This document shows, one piece after another, positions 1 to 14,488 of a stretch of 64,000 nucleotides of DNA. Both the position numbers and the translations under genes were made by a program. The notes below the pieces were generated by a model. That model did not search any database. It worked only from the letters and a program-made list of their open reading frames with translations, and was not told where the DNA came from. The stretch's first letter is position 1. Each line of letters begins with the position of its first letter. The stretch is taken from the NCBI GenBank assembly GCA_021613535.1, contig CP075493.1, positions 3,038,001-3,102,000 on the forward strand, written 5' to 3'. The stretch comes from Adineta vaga (lineage: Eukaryota > Rotifera).

Positions 1-893
1 ATCAGATGAACTGACAGAAATGAATGTACTTTTACATTCAGTTGCGATAGCTTTGGCGAGATATGATTTGCCAGTACCAGGAGGCTAGATGAAAGGAAGA
101 GAGAACATGAGAGAGAGAGAGTGTGTGTGTATGCATGATTAGAAGATGATCTTACACCATAGAGAAGAATACCAGCCCATGGTTTTCGTTTGCCTATTGA
201 AGAAGAAGGAAGAGAAATAGAATGAAAATTTCTATCAGTAGAGTGGACATACCTTGGAAAAGTTGAGGAAATTTGACAGGTAAGATGACTGCTTCTTTGA
301 GAGCTTCTTTTGCCTGATCTAGACCAATAACATCAGTAAATGTAACATTTGGATCTGTAACAATAGCTCCTACAATCGACAACAAACGAAATATATATTA
401 GAGAACGAGATAATCGTCATATTCACCTTCAAATTTTTGCATCATTCTTTTTCTGTCAGGATCACCACTATCATCATCATCTTTATTGTCTTTAGAGTTT
501 CCACCATCAGCCACCGCTTTCTTCTTTCCCGATCCACCTTTGTTTAGTTCTTTGATTTCTTCTGCTCGCTTCAAATAACTGTTCACTTTTGCACGTATAT
601 TTTGTTTCATTGCTTCATTCATAGCTCCATCTATATATGCACATGTATATAAATGATTATTTTAAGAGAAGCCTATTTTCTATATTTACATTTAACAGCA
701 TGCATGAGCCATTCAGCCGCTGTCATATAATGTTGAGCAGCAACTTCATAATTATGTGCTTTGTCTTCCGCTGTTGCTTGCTCTGCACTGCGAATGCCTT
801 TCTAATAAAAGAGGATATTTGAAAATTTTATTGAATATTTATTTTCTTGAATTCTTTCCTTACTTGAATATAATCGTTGGGACCACTAGCCAT
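1..893 (-). CDS. VPS4: VPS4-like AAA ATPase, copy A (3' part outside window)
   Basis: VPS4 is the AAA ATPase that disassembles ESCRT-III polymers at endosomes, the midbody and other membranes. The visible exons, in minus-strand order, are about 864-893 ([10 protein letters not shown] start), 690-801 (MIT domain, which binds ESCRT-III tails), 427-630 (end of MIT plus a Lys/Asp-rich linker), 253-369 (start of the ATPase module, [16 protein letters not shown]), 156-193 ([12 protein letters not shown]) and 1-84 (Walker [13 protein letters not shown]). Translation is open to the window edge, so Walker B and the C-terminal half lie to the left. The MIT/linker half differs clearly from copy B at 1451-3379, while the ATPase exons and their introns are almost identical to it. 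No lesion is visible, so it is probably functional. Confidence 0.9.
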
Positions 894-1450
894 TCTGATA
901 ATATTAATAAATAAATAACTAAAAGAAAATTTCAAGAGATAAAATCATATATTTGAACATGACGAAGAAAAACTTGAATTTTTATCTGTCGTTAGATGAC
1001 GATATAATATTAAAAAAAAGAAACGAGATGTTTTTTGTTTGTTAACGTGCGTCAATCAAGTCAAAACAGAAGAAATATGGCACAGGATGATTCATATCAG
1101 CAACATCCGTCTCGTCGACTATCTGCAGTTCTTGAATAGACGAATAAAAAATCAAATTAGAAAAGACCAATTAGAAATAGTAGTTTCCATAGTATAAGTG
1201 TAGTAATAACAATAAAATATTTCATATCATCACAAATGATTTAATCTAATATCGGTCACTAGATGGCAGCACTAGTCATCTCTCACAATCATGACAGCTG
1301 ATGTTCTGTTTAATTTATCCTTTTTATTGACATAAATCTACAAGATGAATCTCATTAGAGTGATTAATTAATAAATAGACAATAAGAAAATTTATTTTCA
1401 AACTCATAGAAAAAGAAATACACATCGTTTTCATTGTATCGCACTTATTT
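894..1450. other. Intergenic spacer between the VPS4 copies
   Basis: About 560 AT-rich bases separate the start of VPS4 copy A from the stop of copy B. It must hold the 3' UTR of B and the promoter of A. No ORF, repeat or RNA gene was recognised. The sequence ATTATCAG lies just before the copy A start codon and resembles a splice acceptor. Confidence 0.5.
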
Positions 1451-3379
<1,929 letters not shown>

Positions 3380-4264
3380 TCTTTGTATATCTGTAAAAGA
3401 AATGAACAGTATAACATTCTATAATAGTTCAGTATTTTTTTGTCTACGAATCATCATTTGATCATACGAAATATTACGAAAACGTCCAATATAAAGAGTA
3501 TAATTTTCTATTAGTATTTACATATTACTCATACAAAATACCATCGAGAAAAACTCACCTTACACGCTTTTTTGTGAATGAGTAATGAATGAAATGTCAT
3601 TATCGACGATCGCGATCGAAAGAAAGAAGCAGTTTATACGTTAAACTCGTGTATTGACTTAAAAGCATGCGTTTTGTCATAAAAAATGAATGAAAAGTAT
3701 ACTAAACTTGACAAAAAGTACTCTTTAGAAAGCATGTGAATGACAACTATCTCACATATTTTGCTCTCTAGATCACTTGAATGAAACAGTGATTTACATT
3801 GTACTTTCTTTCAAAACTATATGTTAGTTTATTATATGATTGAATATTTTATTCATAATTAATTATAACTACATTGTAAAGATTGTTTTTCGTATATGTA
3901 AAGCAATAGTTTTCCTAATTGAGAGGATGATTACTAAAATTTGGATTCTTATTCTTTTTTGTTCATGTCGATCGACAGCGACATATGTGTGTAAATTATT
4001 CATTGGGTTAAATTTGCCTTCCAATCTACCTTTTTAAATTCATTTATTTAGATCGCTATGTATGAGGTTTCATTTTCATTCATCCGTTAGACAAAAGTAA
4101 AATATATTTTTGATTAAGTATCTTTATAAGTGAGCTGCAAATCTTGGTTTTACGGATGATATTGAAACAGTAAAATAACTGATGAGAAAATAATAAGATT
4201 TTCTTTAAGTGTCATTTGAAAGTTTTGAAAAAAAATTAAAAAATCATTTCATCTATTCTTTCAG
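3380..4264. other. Divergent intergenic region, VPS4 B / acetyltransferase
   Basis: About 885 AT-rich bases lie between the divergent starts of VPS4 copy B and the sugar acetyltransferase. They presumably contain both promoters. No convincing gene is present. The right edge ends in CTATTCTTTCAG directly before the ATG at 4265, a good splice-acceptor sequence, so part of this region may be a 5' UTR intron or outron. Confidence 0.5.
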
Positions 4265-4908
4265 ATGACGTCAGATACTCGTACTCGTACCGAGAAAGAA
4301 AAAATGCTTGCTGGTGAACTATATGATGCATATACGCCAGAATTATTACACGAACGCTTGGCATGTCGGAACTTATCCATGATTATAATTTAACGCGACC
4401 AAGTGAAGAAAAAACACGTCATGGAATCTTGAAGAAATTATTTGGATCATTCGGCTCAAATTCTATTATCGAAACACCATTTAAATGCGATTATGGTTAT
4501 AATATACATTGGGGTGAAAATTCATTTGGAAATTATAATTTAGTTATACTCGATACATGTCCAGTTTATGTTGGTAGTTATGTGTTGATGGGTCCAGATG
4601 TAAAAATCTATTCCGCGACACATCCTACTGACCCACAAGAGCGTCTTGATGGATCAGAATATGGTAAACCTATTCGTATTGGTAATAATGTTTGGATCGG
4701 TGGTAGTGTTGTTATTGTTGCCGGAGTAACCATTGGTGATAATAGTGTTATTGGTGCGGGTAGTGTTGTTGTTAAAGATATACCAGCAAATGTTGTCGCA
4801 GTTGGAAATCCTTGTAAAGCGATCAAGCAATTACATGCACCAACAAGATCACCTAAACAATTTCAACAATTAACATCTTATGATCAAGAAAATAAAGACA
4901 CTATCTAA
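4265..4908 (+). CDS. Maltose/galactoside O-acetyltransferase-like (Maa/NodL/LacA), frame break near 4370
   Basis: Left-handed beta-helix sugar O-acetyltransferase, which transfers acetyl from acetyl-CoA to a sugar or nodulation-type acceptor in bacteria. The N-terminal Mac domain reads from ATG 4265 (KEKMLAGELYDAYTPELLHE) but that frame stops soon after 4375. The rest, including the hexapeptide repeats, is in the next frame from about 4363 to 4908: VKIYSATHPTDPQERL, the catalytic-His region NIHWGENSFGNYN, IRIGNNVWIGGSVVIVAGVTIGDNSVIGAGSVV, and the end NPCKAIK. The two frames join only if one base is missing around 4370-4372. An ATG at 4363 in the second frame could still give a 181-residue protein lacking the first Mac helix. 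It is intronless within the coding part, AATAAA lies at 4966-4971, and the family is overwhelmingly bacterial, so a horizontal origin is likely. It may be a pseudogene, a shortened gene, or a sequence error. Confidence 0.8.
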
Positions 4909-5211
4909 TTTAATGCAATGATAACGGTTATGCAATTGTTTTTGAAACCTAATGAATTTTATGAGAATAAAATATGAATTTTACCTTTTTGAATGTTGTT
5001 GCTTATATATTTTACTAAAACTTAGCACGATATTATCTAAACATGAGTCTCCCTATTAGGAATACAAGTTTTCTCTCGATTGTGAAAATTCACGAGCTAT
5101 CATTGTAATAGATAGAAGCTCGTATAGATATTTAATAAATTCATATATTTCTTAGTTTTAGATCGTTCAATTTTGTCTTTAAAGCCATTTATTTCTTTTT
5201 TACATTCTGGA

Positions 5212-7608
5212 ATGATTCGAGGTCGTTTCTGGCGTTTCATTGTCTTCTTTTTATTTCTGTACATCCTATTTGTTATCTATTCATTACACATATTCAATTC
5301 TGATTCAAATGATACTACAACAGTATCGCCGAATCCTTTACTTGGTATTAAAGAAACTGATCCAATTATTGTTCCAAAAGCAATTGATTCTGATCATGGA
5401 GAAATCAATTTATCAGATTTACAACCTGTAATGAATAAAGATGTCTTAGGCAATTATGAACCGAAAGACGTTGCAAGACCATCTGGTCCTGGGGAAAATG
5501 GTGAAGGTGTTATTTTGAAAGATGAAAAAGAAAAAGCATTAGGAGACAAATCCGTTCAAGAATATGGTTTTAATGAAGTTGCAAGTGAAAAAATATCTTT
5601 AGATAGACATGCACGTGATACACGGTAAGATTTATCGAAACAATTTTCGAATTAATTATATGAATATATTGTTTGCTAGACCGAACGAATGTAAATATTG
5701 GAATTATCCAAGTGTAGATAAATTACCAACCGCATCTGTTGTTCTGGTTTTTCATGATGAAGGTTGGTCAACGTTGGTTCGAACATTTCATTCTGTGATA
5801 AATACCAGTCCAAAAGAATTATTAAAAGATGTCATTCTTGTCGATGATTATAGCGTTGATACAGATATTACTGTTCGTTTACCTGAATATATTAAAAAAT
5901 GGAATGGTTTAGTAAAATATGTTCGAACTAAACAACGGTAATGTTTTTTTTTGTCTAAATATATATGAAAATAAATTGCTCATTGTTGTCTAGTGTGGGT
6001 CTTGTTGAAGCTCGTGTTGTTGGTGCACGTGCTGGTGAAGGTGACGTAATTGTGATATTAGATGCTCATTGTGAATGTGTAAGTTTTTTGTTTGGGTTTC
6101 TTTCGAATTTTTACTTGTTCTTTTTGTTTTAGGTAACAAATTGGTTACCACCATTACTCACTCGTATTGCATTGAATCGTAAAACATTAGCAATACCTAT
6201 TGTCGATGGTATTCAATGGGATACGCTTCAACACAATCCAGTTTATGGTGGTAATACACTCTTTCGAGGTATATGGGAATGGGGTTTTTTATACAAAGAA
6301 ACCGAAATACCTGAAAAAGAACGTAAACTAATGAAATATCAAACTGAACCTTATAAAAGTCCAACGGTATATTTTCTCATGAGATAATTTATCTGATATA
6401 GAATTATTTCAATTTAGCATGCGGGTGGTCTTCTTGCGATAGAGAAAAAATGGTTTTTTGAATTGGGTGCTTACGATCCGGACATAAAAATTTGGTAAGT
6501 TTAATATCAACTAGACAGTAAAAACATTTTCATTTTGTCAAAATACTTTTCTCTTTAGGGGTGGTATGTACTGTGATCTTTTGTTATAGTATTATGACAT
6601 TCTTCTCTTGAATTAGGTGAACAATACGAATTAAGTTTCAAAGTTTGGATGTGCGGTGGTCAAGTTGAATGGTAAGTTCGATATGAATAGATGAATTCGT
6701 TCATGTTTGATGATTTTTAGGGTAACATGCAGTCATGTTGGACATATTTATCGAGGACCACGTACACGAAGTATGCATCCTCAAGGTGCAAATCATTTTC
6801 AAAGTCATATTAATCATCTGCGCGTAGCTGAAGTATGAAATTGTACTAATTAAAATAGTTTTTGACTCCGAGAGATAATCAAATATTGTCTGATTCTCAA
6901 AATATCCATTGTTAGACACATGTTGATTAATGATAAATACTTTTTTCTTATTTTGAATCTGTACCATTCGAAAATGTTTTGTTTTCGATTAGATTTGGAT
7001 GGATGAATACAAAAAATATTATTTACATCGTCAACCAAGTCATGGTCATCTTGATATTGGTGATACAAGTGCCTATAAAGCTATACGACAACGTTTAAAT
7101 TGCTCAAGTTTTAAATGGTTTTTGGATAATGTTGCCTATGAAATGGAAGATAAATATCCTCTTCCACCGGAAAATCTTGTTTGGGGTGAAATGCGTAATG
7201 ATCAACATAATAATTTGTGTGCTGATACACTTGGAAAAGGATTTGGCGACATGATCGGTGTGTCAGGCTGTCATTCTCAGGGTGGAAATCAATTATTTCG
7301 TTTGAATGTCGAAGGTGAATGGTCAATGGATGAACGTTGTCTTGTTTCTCAAGGAAATTCAATTGTTACCAGGTAAACGAAATTTTTCTATGAAGAGATA
7401 AATGACATCATATTTGAGTAGATTTTGTGTAAATATGGGTCGATGGATTCCAAAAGGTGAATGGAAATATGATAATAAAAGTCGACAAATTCGTTCAAAA
7501 ACAGTTGATAAATGTGTAACGACTGATGGTAAAACTTTATCTCTCGAAGCATGTCAAGACGACAATTTAGCACAAAAATGGAAATGGAAAGAAGTCTATT
7601 TAGGTTAA
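5212..7608 (+). CDS. GALNT: Polypeptide N-acetylgalactosaminyltransferase (GalNAc-T)
   Basis: Starts mucin-type O-glycosylation in the Golgi by moving GalNAc from UDP-GalNAc to Ser/Thr. Ten exons: 5212-5624, 5680-5937, 5994-6078, 6133-6366, 6418-6494, 6559-6563 (5 nt), 6617-6671, 6721-6832, 6993-7372, 7422-7608. They sum to 1806 nt, 601 residues. A short cytosolic tail and one membrane anchor (IVFFLFLYILFVIYSLHIF) are followed by a stem, the GT-A domain (SVVLVFHDEGWSTLVRTFHS; metal-binding DAHCE; Gal/GalNAc-T motif WGGEQYELSFKVW) and a C-terminal ricin-type lectin domain (about residue 470 on). I chose ATG 5212 because it gives the type II anchor; an upstream non-ATG reading has no support. 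AATAAA lies at 7658-7663. Substrate preference cannot be read from sequence. It converges on the UBL4A-like gene. Confidence 0.96.
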
Positions 7609-7879
7609 ATTATATGACAATGAAATCAAAGCTCAATATCCATACAACCGATCTTGAAATAAACTTTTTATATGCATATTATGTTTGTTTGTTTGTTTGT
7701 TTTTTCTAGTAATACATTAATTTATTTTGATAAACTCAATCGAATACAATTTTAATTCAATTCCAAAAGATCATTCTCTTAAAGACACAATAGAAATACT
7801 TTTTTTTCGTTTATTTTATTGTAACAAAAGAAACTGGTAATAAAAAATGAGCATACTTTTACTAAAAGGAATATCTGTA

Positions 7880-8437
7880 TTAGCTTGTTTGATTCAAACG
7901 ATCAGTACAAAGTTTTTCGATATCATCTAAACTTAATCGATCGATCACATTTTTCATTTCCTAGAAAAATAAAAACAAAACAAAAATTGAATTATATAAA
8001 AATTTGTTTTTTAGTTACGATTTGAAATGAGGTAATAAAGGCTTCACGTTCATTTGGATTATTCGTCCATTTTGAAGCAAGTAGTCGTAATTCATTTGTC
8101 AATCCATTATCGTTTGGTTTGGTTGGTGTACTTTGTGTCGAAATAATCAAATGTAATTTCGTACCATCCGTTATTTGATAATCATTAATAGATCCATCAT
8201 GTAATGGTTTACCTTTGAGAACAAGTTTTTGTTGATTTTCTGGAATATTTAATTGTTCAGCAAGACGAGATTTGATTTTCTGAATGGTATCAAAGGGTGA
8301 AACCTAAAGAGATATGTTTCATCAAAAAAAAGAAGAAAACAACAACTAAGTATTCAAAAGATGAATATCAAAACACATACATCCAGTTGGATTTCATTTG
8401 TTCCTGGACTATTGAGTTGTTTTATATAGATAAACAT
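7880..8437 (-). CDS. UBL4A: UBL4A/Get5-like ubiquitin-like protein
   Basis: Three exons give a small protein: MFIYIKQLNSPG, then a ubiquitin-like domain (FDTIQKIKSRLAEQLNIPENQQKLVLKGKPLHDG, with the DYQITDGTKLHLII strand), a linker, and a C-terminal helix LSLDDIEKLCTDRL. This resembles the Tugs-type end of UBL4A (LTLDDIERLA in human). UBL4A works in the BAG6 complex, which hands tail-anchored proteins to the TRC40/GET3 targeting factor. The start codon is directly preceded by CTCATTTCTAG, a splice-acceptor-like sequence. It lies 408 bp downstream of the MAPKAPK2-like gene on the same strand. Fairly sure; a generic UBL protein is the alternative. Confidence 0.8.
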
Positions 8438-8844
8438 CTAGAAATGAGCGCATACGCGCATACATACAATTTTTTATTCAAATTTGTTCTTCTCGCGCGC
8501 GCGTACACACAGAGAAAGAAAGAGAGAGAGAGAGACGATGAAATTCAGTCTATTTTCCTTTTAAAATATAGAAATCTTTGTTAGTACATCTCACAAGCTA
8601 TTTGAAATCAAAACGCACACATTGCTTGATTCAATTATGAAGAAAATAAACAAGTAAAGAAAAGCGAGAGTGAAAAAAAAAGAAAGAATCGAAGTCATAT
8701 CAATGAATATGAAATCTTCATCTTTATAATGAAGATATGTATAAGTATAGACAATAACAAATACAAGTGAGCATAAACTATGAATTATATTTGTATACAT
8801 GTATATCTTTAATCGAAAGAAAAAAAGAACATAGGATTATCTTT
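8438..8844. other. Spacer with alternating-purine and GA repeats
   Basis: About 400 bases lie between the MAPKAPK2-like stop and the UBL4A-like start. They hold a CG-rich alternating tract (8491-8505, TCTCGCGCGCGCG) followed by a (GA)n run at about 8514-8535. No gene was seen; the tract may belong to the UBL4A promoter or leader. Confidence 0.5.
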
Positions 8845-10753
<1,909 letters not shown>

Positions 10754-13700
10754 GGATACGAAAAACAAAAGTTGACTAGATTATCTCTGAAACTGACGAT
10801 GATAGAATATATATTTTCGTTAAACGATATGTACTGATCGTTTTTTCTCTTTCACTCTGTCATTTATACATATATATATATATATGCACGCAGATACATA
10901 GCTGGAAAATGAACTGGATGATAGGTATCGTACACTGATAGTGCGTTAGGCACGAACGTTGTGGACACAAGTTTATATATTTTTCTTCCTTTTATTTTCA
11001 AATATTTATCATACTATGACGTGTTCTGTTCTTATCGGTCTTGCCTCATCAATGTGTAATATTTGCACTATTATGATGCCTACCTAAGAATATCATGACG
11101 CTCGATAACAGAAAAAAACACAAATACTTGTTTCAAAATCTTTAAAAGATGGATATTCATTAACTCTGACTCAGGATAGGACTCGATAACAAAATGAATG
11201 AAGGTTAATCAGCAGCAACAGAAAATAAAGAATAGCTCTTATCGGAAATATTTTGTACTTACTTTTTACTTGCTGATATCTTATTATCGGTCATTTTGAT
11301 CGAAACGTTACGGAAGAACGTCCAAAGTCTAAAAAAATCGAACAGTTAGAAACTTCGTTACACTATTATCATATAAGTTATGTGTTAAAAGAAACAATCA
11401 TCTAAATAATAATAATAATAACAACAACAACAACAATAATATAATAGTAAGAAACGAAAAAAAAAACAGAACAAACATTATAACGACGAATCGACTAACG
11501 AATAATCATGAGTTCTCTATTTTCAGTACTAAACTAGCCTTGGATCATCATTGAAATAAATAATTTTTAGCTCAATTTTCTTTCGGAAAATCAAAGGTTT
11601 CTAAATAATTGATATCATCTATAGAAAATATTCATTTCTAACAATTAATTACATCAGCAAGAGAAAAAACACATTGATCATACTGACAGCGCTGTTTTTG
11701 TATTTGTCATTTCTGACCAATCATAATAAGCCATCAGCAATTATTACTAATACTAGTCAATTCTAATTGACTCTACCAACCATCATCAGCATGATACTGA
11801 ACATGATAGATAAATGTCTTTTATTTTTAGGATAATTTCAATCATAAGATCTTTTTTTTTATAAAGAGTGTATATGAATACTACGAATTTAAATGATTGT
11901 GCAGTAGACAGCATAAATGTCAGAAGTAATTCGGAAATTCTCTTCAAGTGAAAGTCTTAAACCATCAAATCCCAAAAGGATATATATCAAATTTAATCGA
12001 TGGAATTTTCAAATCAATAAACTATATTAGTCAAAGAGAAATTAGAATAGATATATATGTCAAAATATCCTTAGGCAACCACGCCTTTATCATCATAAAA
12101 TCTCCATCTTACATTTAAATCTCAATGATTTTTCTTTCACTTCTTAAATGCCATTAGATGAACTATAACACATTCAATTTTGATCTTAGTAAGAAATAAA
12201 ATAAGGCATTTTCAATCATGACAACATTGTCGAGTACACATTTGGTAATATTTTAAAGAATAGGATTTATCTTCAAACCAGCCAAAAGAAATTCGAATAT
12301 AATAATAAATTATAGATTGAGATTCGATTAGTTTAATATATCAAGCGGAAACTATGAAACTTTTTACTAGACTAATTACTTTGAAGAGCATTTTTCAAGT
12401 TTATTCGTAAACAGTAAGTATTTCTTTTCTTACACATAGGAGAAGAAAAAAAAAGGTTTCCGAACGATAAAATGCAATTCATTATGAAATTATACGAACA
12501 TCCTGTATTACATTCATTTTAAAACAAAAAAAGTCTTTTCTATTAACGTTGTCTGAACATATCAAAGTGTTCAATCAATATTATTTTTTCTTTGTTAGTT
12601 ATTGTAAAGATATGCTTGTATCAAAATCAGTTTGATAAATAAACAAAAGCATGATAGATGATATTAAGTTTATCTGTTTGTTTCGATCTTCTCATCGAAT
12701 AAGAGAAGAAAAATGAACATTGTCCTATCAGATGAAATAATCTGTTAAGATACATTTCACCTATTCAAATCTTTCACGCTGACACTAAGTAACATTTTCT
12801 CATTTGTCAAGCATCGAAGTTATTTTTGAAGAGCTCTTCTTTCTCTTCTCTATCAGATAAAAGAAAAGCTAATTAATTTTTTAATTTTCTATTCCCATCT
12901 GCTTTTTATTTCGATGTCCATTTCGATACTATCTTAGAGGTAATATCATATAAAGAAATCTTGTCGCATAAAAGCTAATTGCATCTGACAGTACGAGTAA
13001 CAGCATTCATTCATTTATGTATATAAGGAAACGCCCTATTCAATCTGTGTCTGTTTCTGACAATGTATTGAATATCGCTCGACAGATCAACGAATGTCTG
13101 CCGCTTGTCAACTGTTTATTATGGTTTCCCGCATCGATTTATCGTTTATTTTTTTTCTTCTTCTTCTACAGTTATTTCAAAGTGCCATACATAGACATCA
13201 TAAGAATGTATCAAGATCAAAGTCTACACCTTATGATGAATAAAATCTAAATCGTCATCTCAATGGATATGTCTCATTCATCAAAAAAATCATACATGTT
13301 GTCATCTCTTCTTAATAACTATCATGTCCATTTGAAATATCAATTTAGTGCGGCTCCATTTGCTTTCTATATGTGCGATGTTAATCAATGTAGACTCTTC
13401 ATACATACATACGTACATATATGTATGTACTTTGGCGATTAACAATCAACAAAGAAGTAAAGCTCTTTTTCTCTCTTCTTTGTTGACGCAAGCTCATAGA
13501 AGCGGCACAAACGGGTGAGATATGTAAACATTACCGACTTTATGCAATGAACATTCATCTTCTTAACGCGTAGAAAATTTAAACATTGACCGAAAGACGT
13601 TTGTTTAAGGATATTTCGATTGAAATTTGATACTAAAAATTCATGTTTTCTCTTCATTAGTCATTCAAATACGAGTGAATAAAGTTCATTAGAGATGACA

Positions 13701-14150
13701 AAAATTCATCTGATAAGAGGAAACACATTTCAATCCTAACTTCTATTAATCCAATATGAAACCATACTTCTTCTTAATCAAATCATTCAGATAGAAGAAG
13801 AAAAATCTATATATGTATATGAATGACCGGCAAGGTATTAGCGGCAAGAAACAAGAGAGAAGAAAAAGCTCATTATTATTACTTTCTCTTCAACAGAGGG
13901 GTCAAATATCCGGTGATTGTTGTAATGCAAACATCACCGAGACATGTTCGAAACAATCAGGCAACAAAATAGTATGACATCGAGCTTGCTGCTTATTTTT
14001 CATCTTTATTAAACACACATACACACACACAAGCACACATATTTCATTTAACAAGGAAAAAAATAAGAAACGTCGTTGAGATATGAAACAAAAAAGAAAA
14101 GAAAGAGAGAGAGAGAGGAAAAGAAAGCAAATAGAGAGACAACAACGAAT
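10754..14150. other. Intergenic, no gene recognised
   Basis: About 3.4 kb of AT-rich sequence upstream of the MAPKAPK2-like start and downstream of the Ig gene. It contains an AAT/AAC trinucleotide microsatellite (11408-11443) and a TACA/TGTA inverted repeat (13402-13430) able to form a hairpin. Short ORFs such as 13017-13250 have no recognisable features. I see no exon with conserved motifs. Confidence 0.5.
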
Positions 14151-14189
14151 GTTTATCTCGACAAAATGATCAACAGACATCCAGCCACA

Positions 14190-14383
14190 TGGCAACATCA
14201 CTGGAATACTACAAAAGAAAACATAGTTTATATTGTCCAAAAATTTGAATAAACATACCTGAGAGAGTGTGTGTATAAGAAGTTGTACTATTATCACAGT
14301 CGTTTGGCATATTTGTTGAACAAGAATATGATTCAAAAGTAGGCCGCCACAGATAGAAGAACATATAATGTCATCATCTGGTA
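14190..14383 (-). other. Possible alternative 3' exons of the Ig-domain gene
   Basis: On the minus strand an acceptor-like site near 14383 (AAATACCAG) opens a frame that matches the phase of the donor at 14753. It encodes an acidic start (DDDIIC) and then a hydrophobic stretch (LLLNHILVQQICQTTVIIVQ), with a donor near 14256 (CAG/GTATGT) and a last short exon from about 14211. This could replace the hydrophilic tail exon 14489-14613 with a membrane or GPI-type end. No transcript evidence is available; it is only a candidate. Confidence 0.25.
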
Positions 14384-14488
14384 TTTAATATGAAGAGCTG
14401 GTTGATGAAGAAAAAAAAAGACAGTAGATAATCAAAATCGATATTGACCTATTTAGCTCAAATTATCATCATCATAGTAAAGTGGCCG

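Noticed and set aside
4608-4826. Minus-strand ORF inside the acetyltransferase
   Set aside because: It is the antisense shadow of the hexapeptide repeats, rich in Thr/Pro/Ile as expected from that template.
5173-5211. Upstream extension of the GalNAc-transferase frame from a TTG
   Set aside because: It would need a non-ATG start; the ATG at 5212 gives the expected short cytosolic tail and anchor.
13017-13250. 77-codon plus-strand ORF
   Set aside because: No domain, no splice structure, contains a phenylalanine run from a TTC repeat, and lies in a long AT-rich spacer.
13402-13430. TACA/TGTA palindrome
   Set aside because: It is simple-sequence repeat with its own complement; no sign of transposon ends or flanking duplication.
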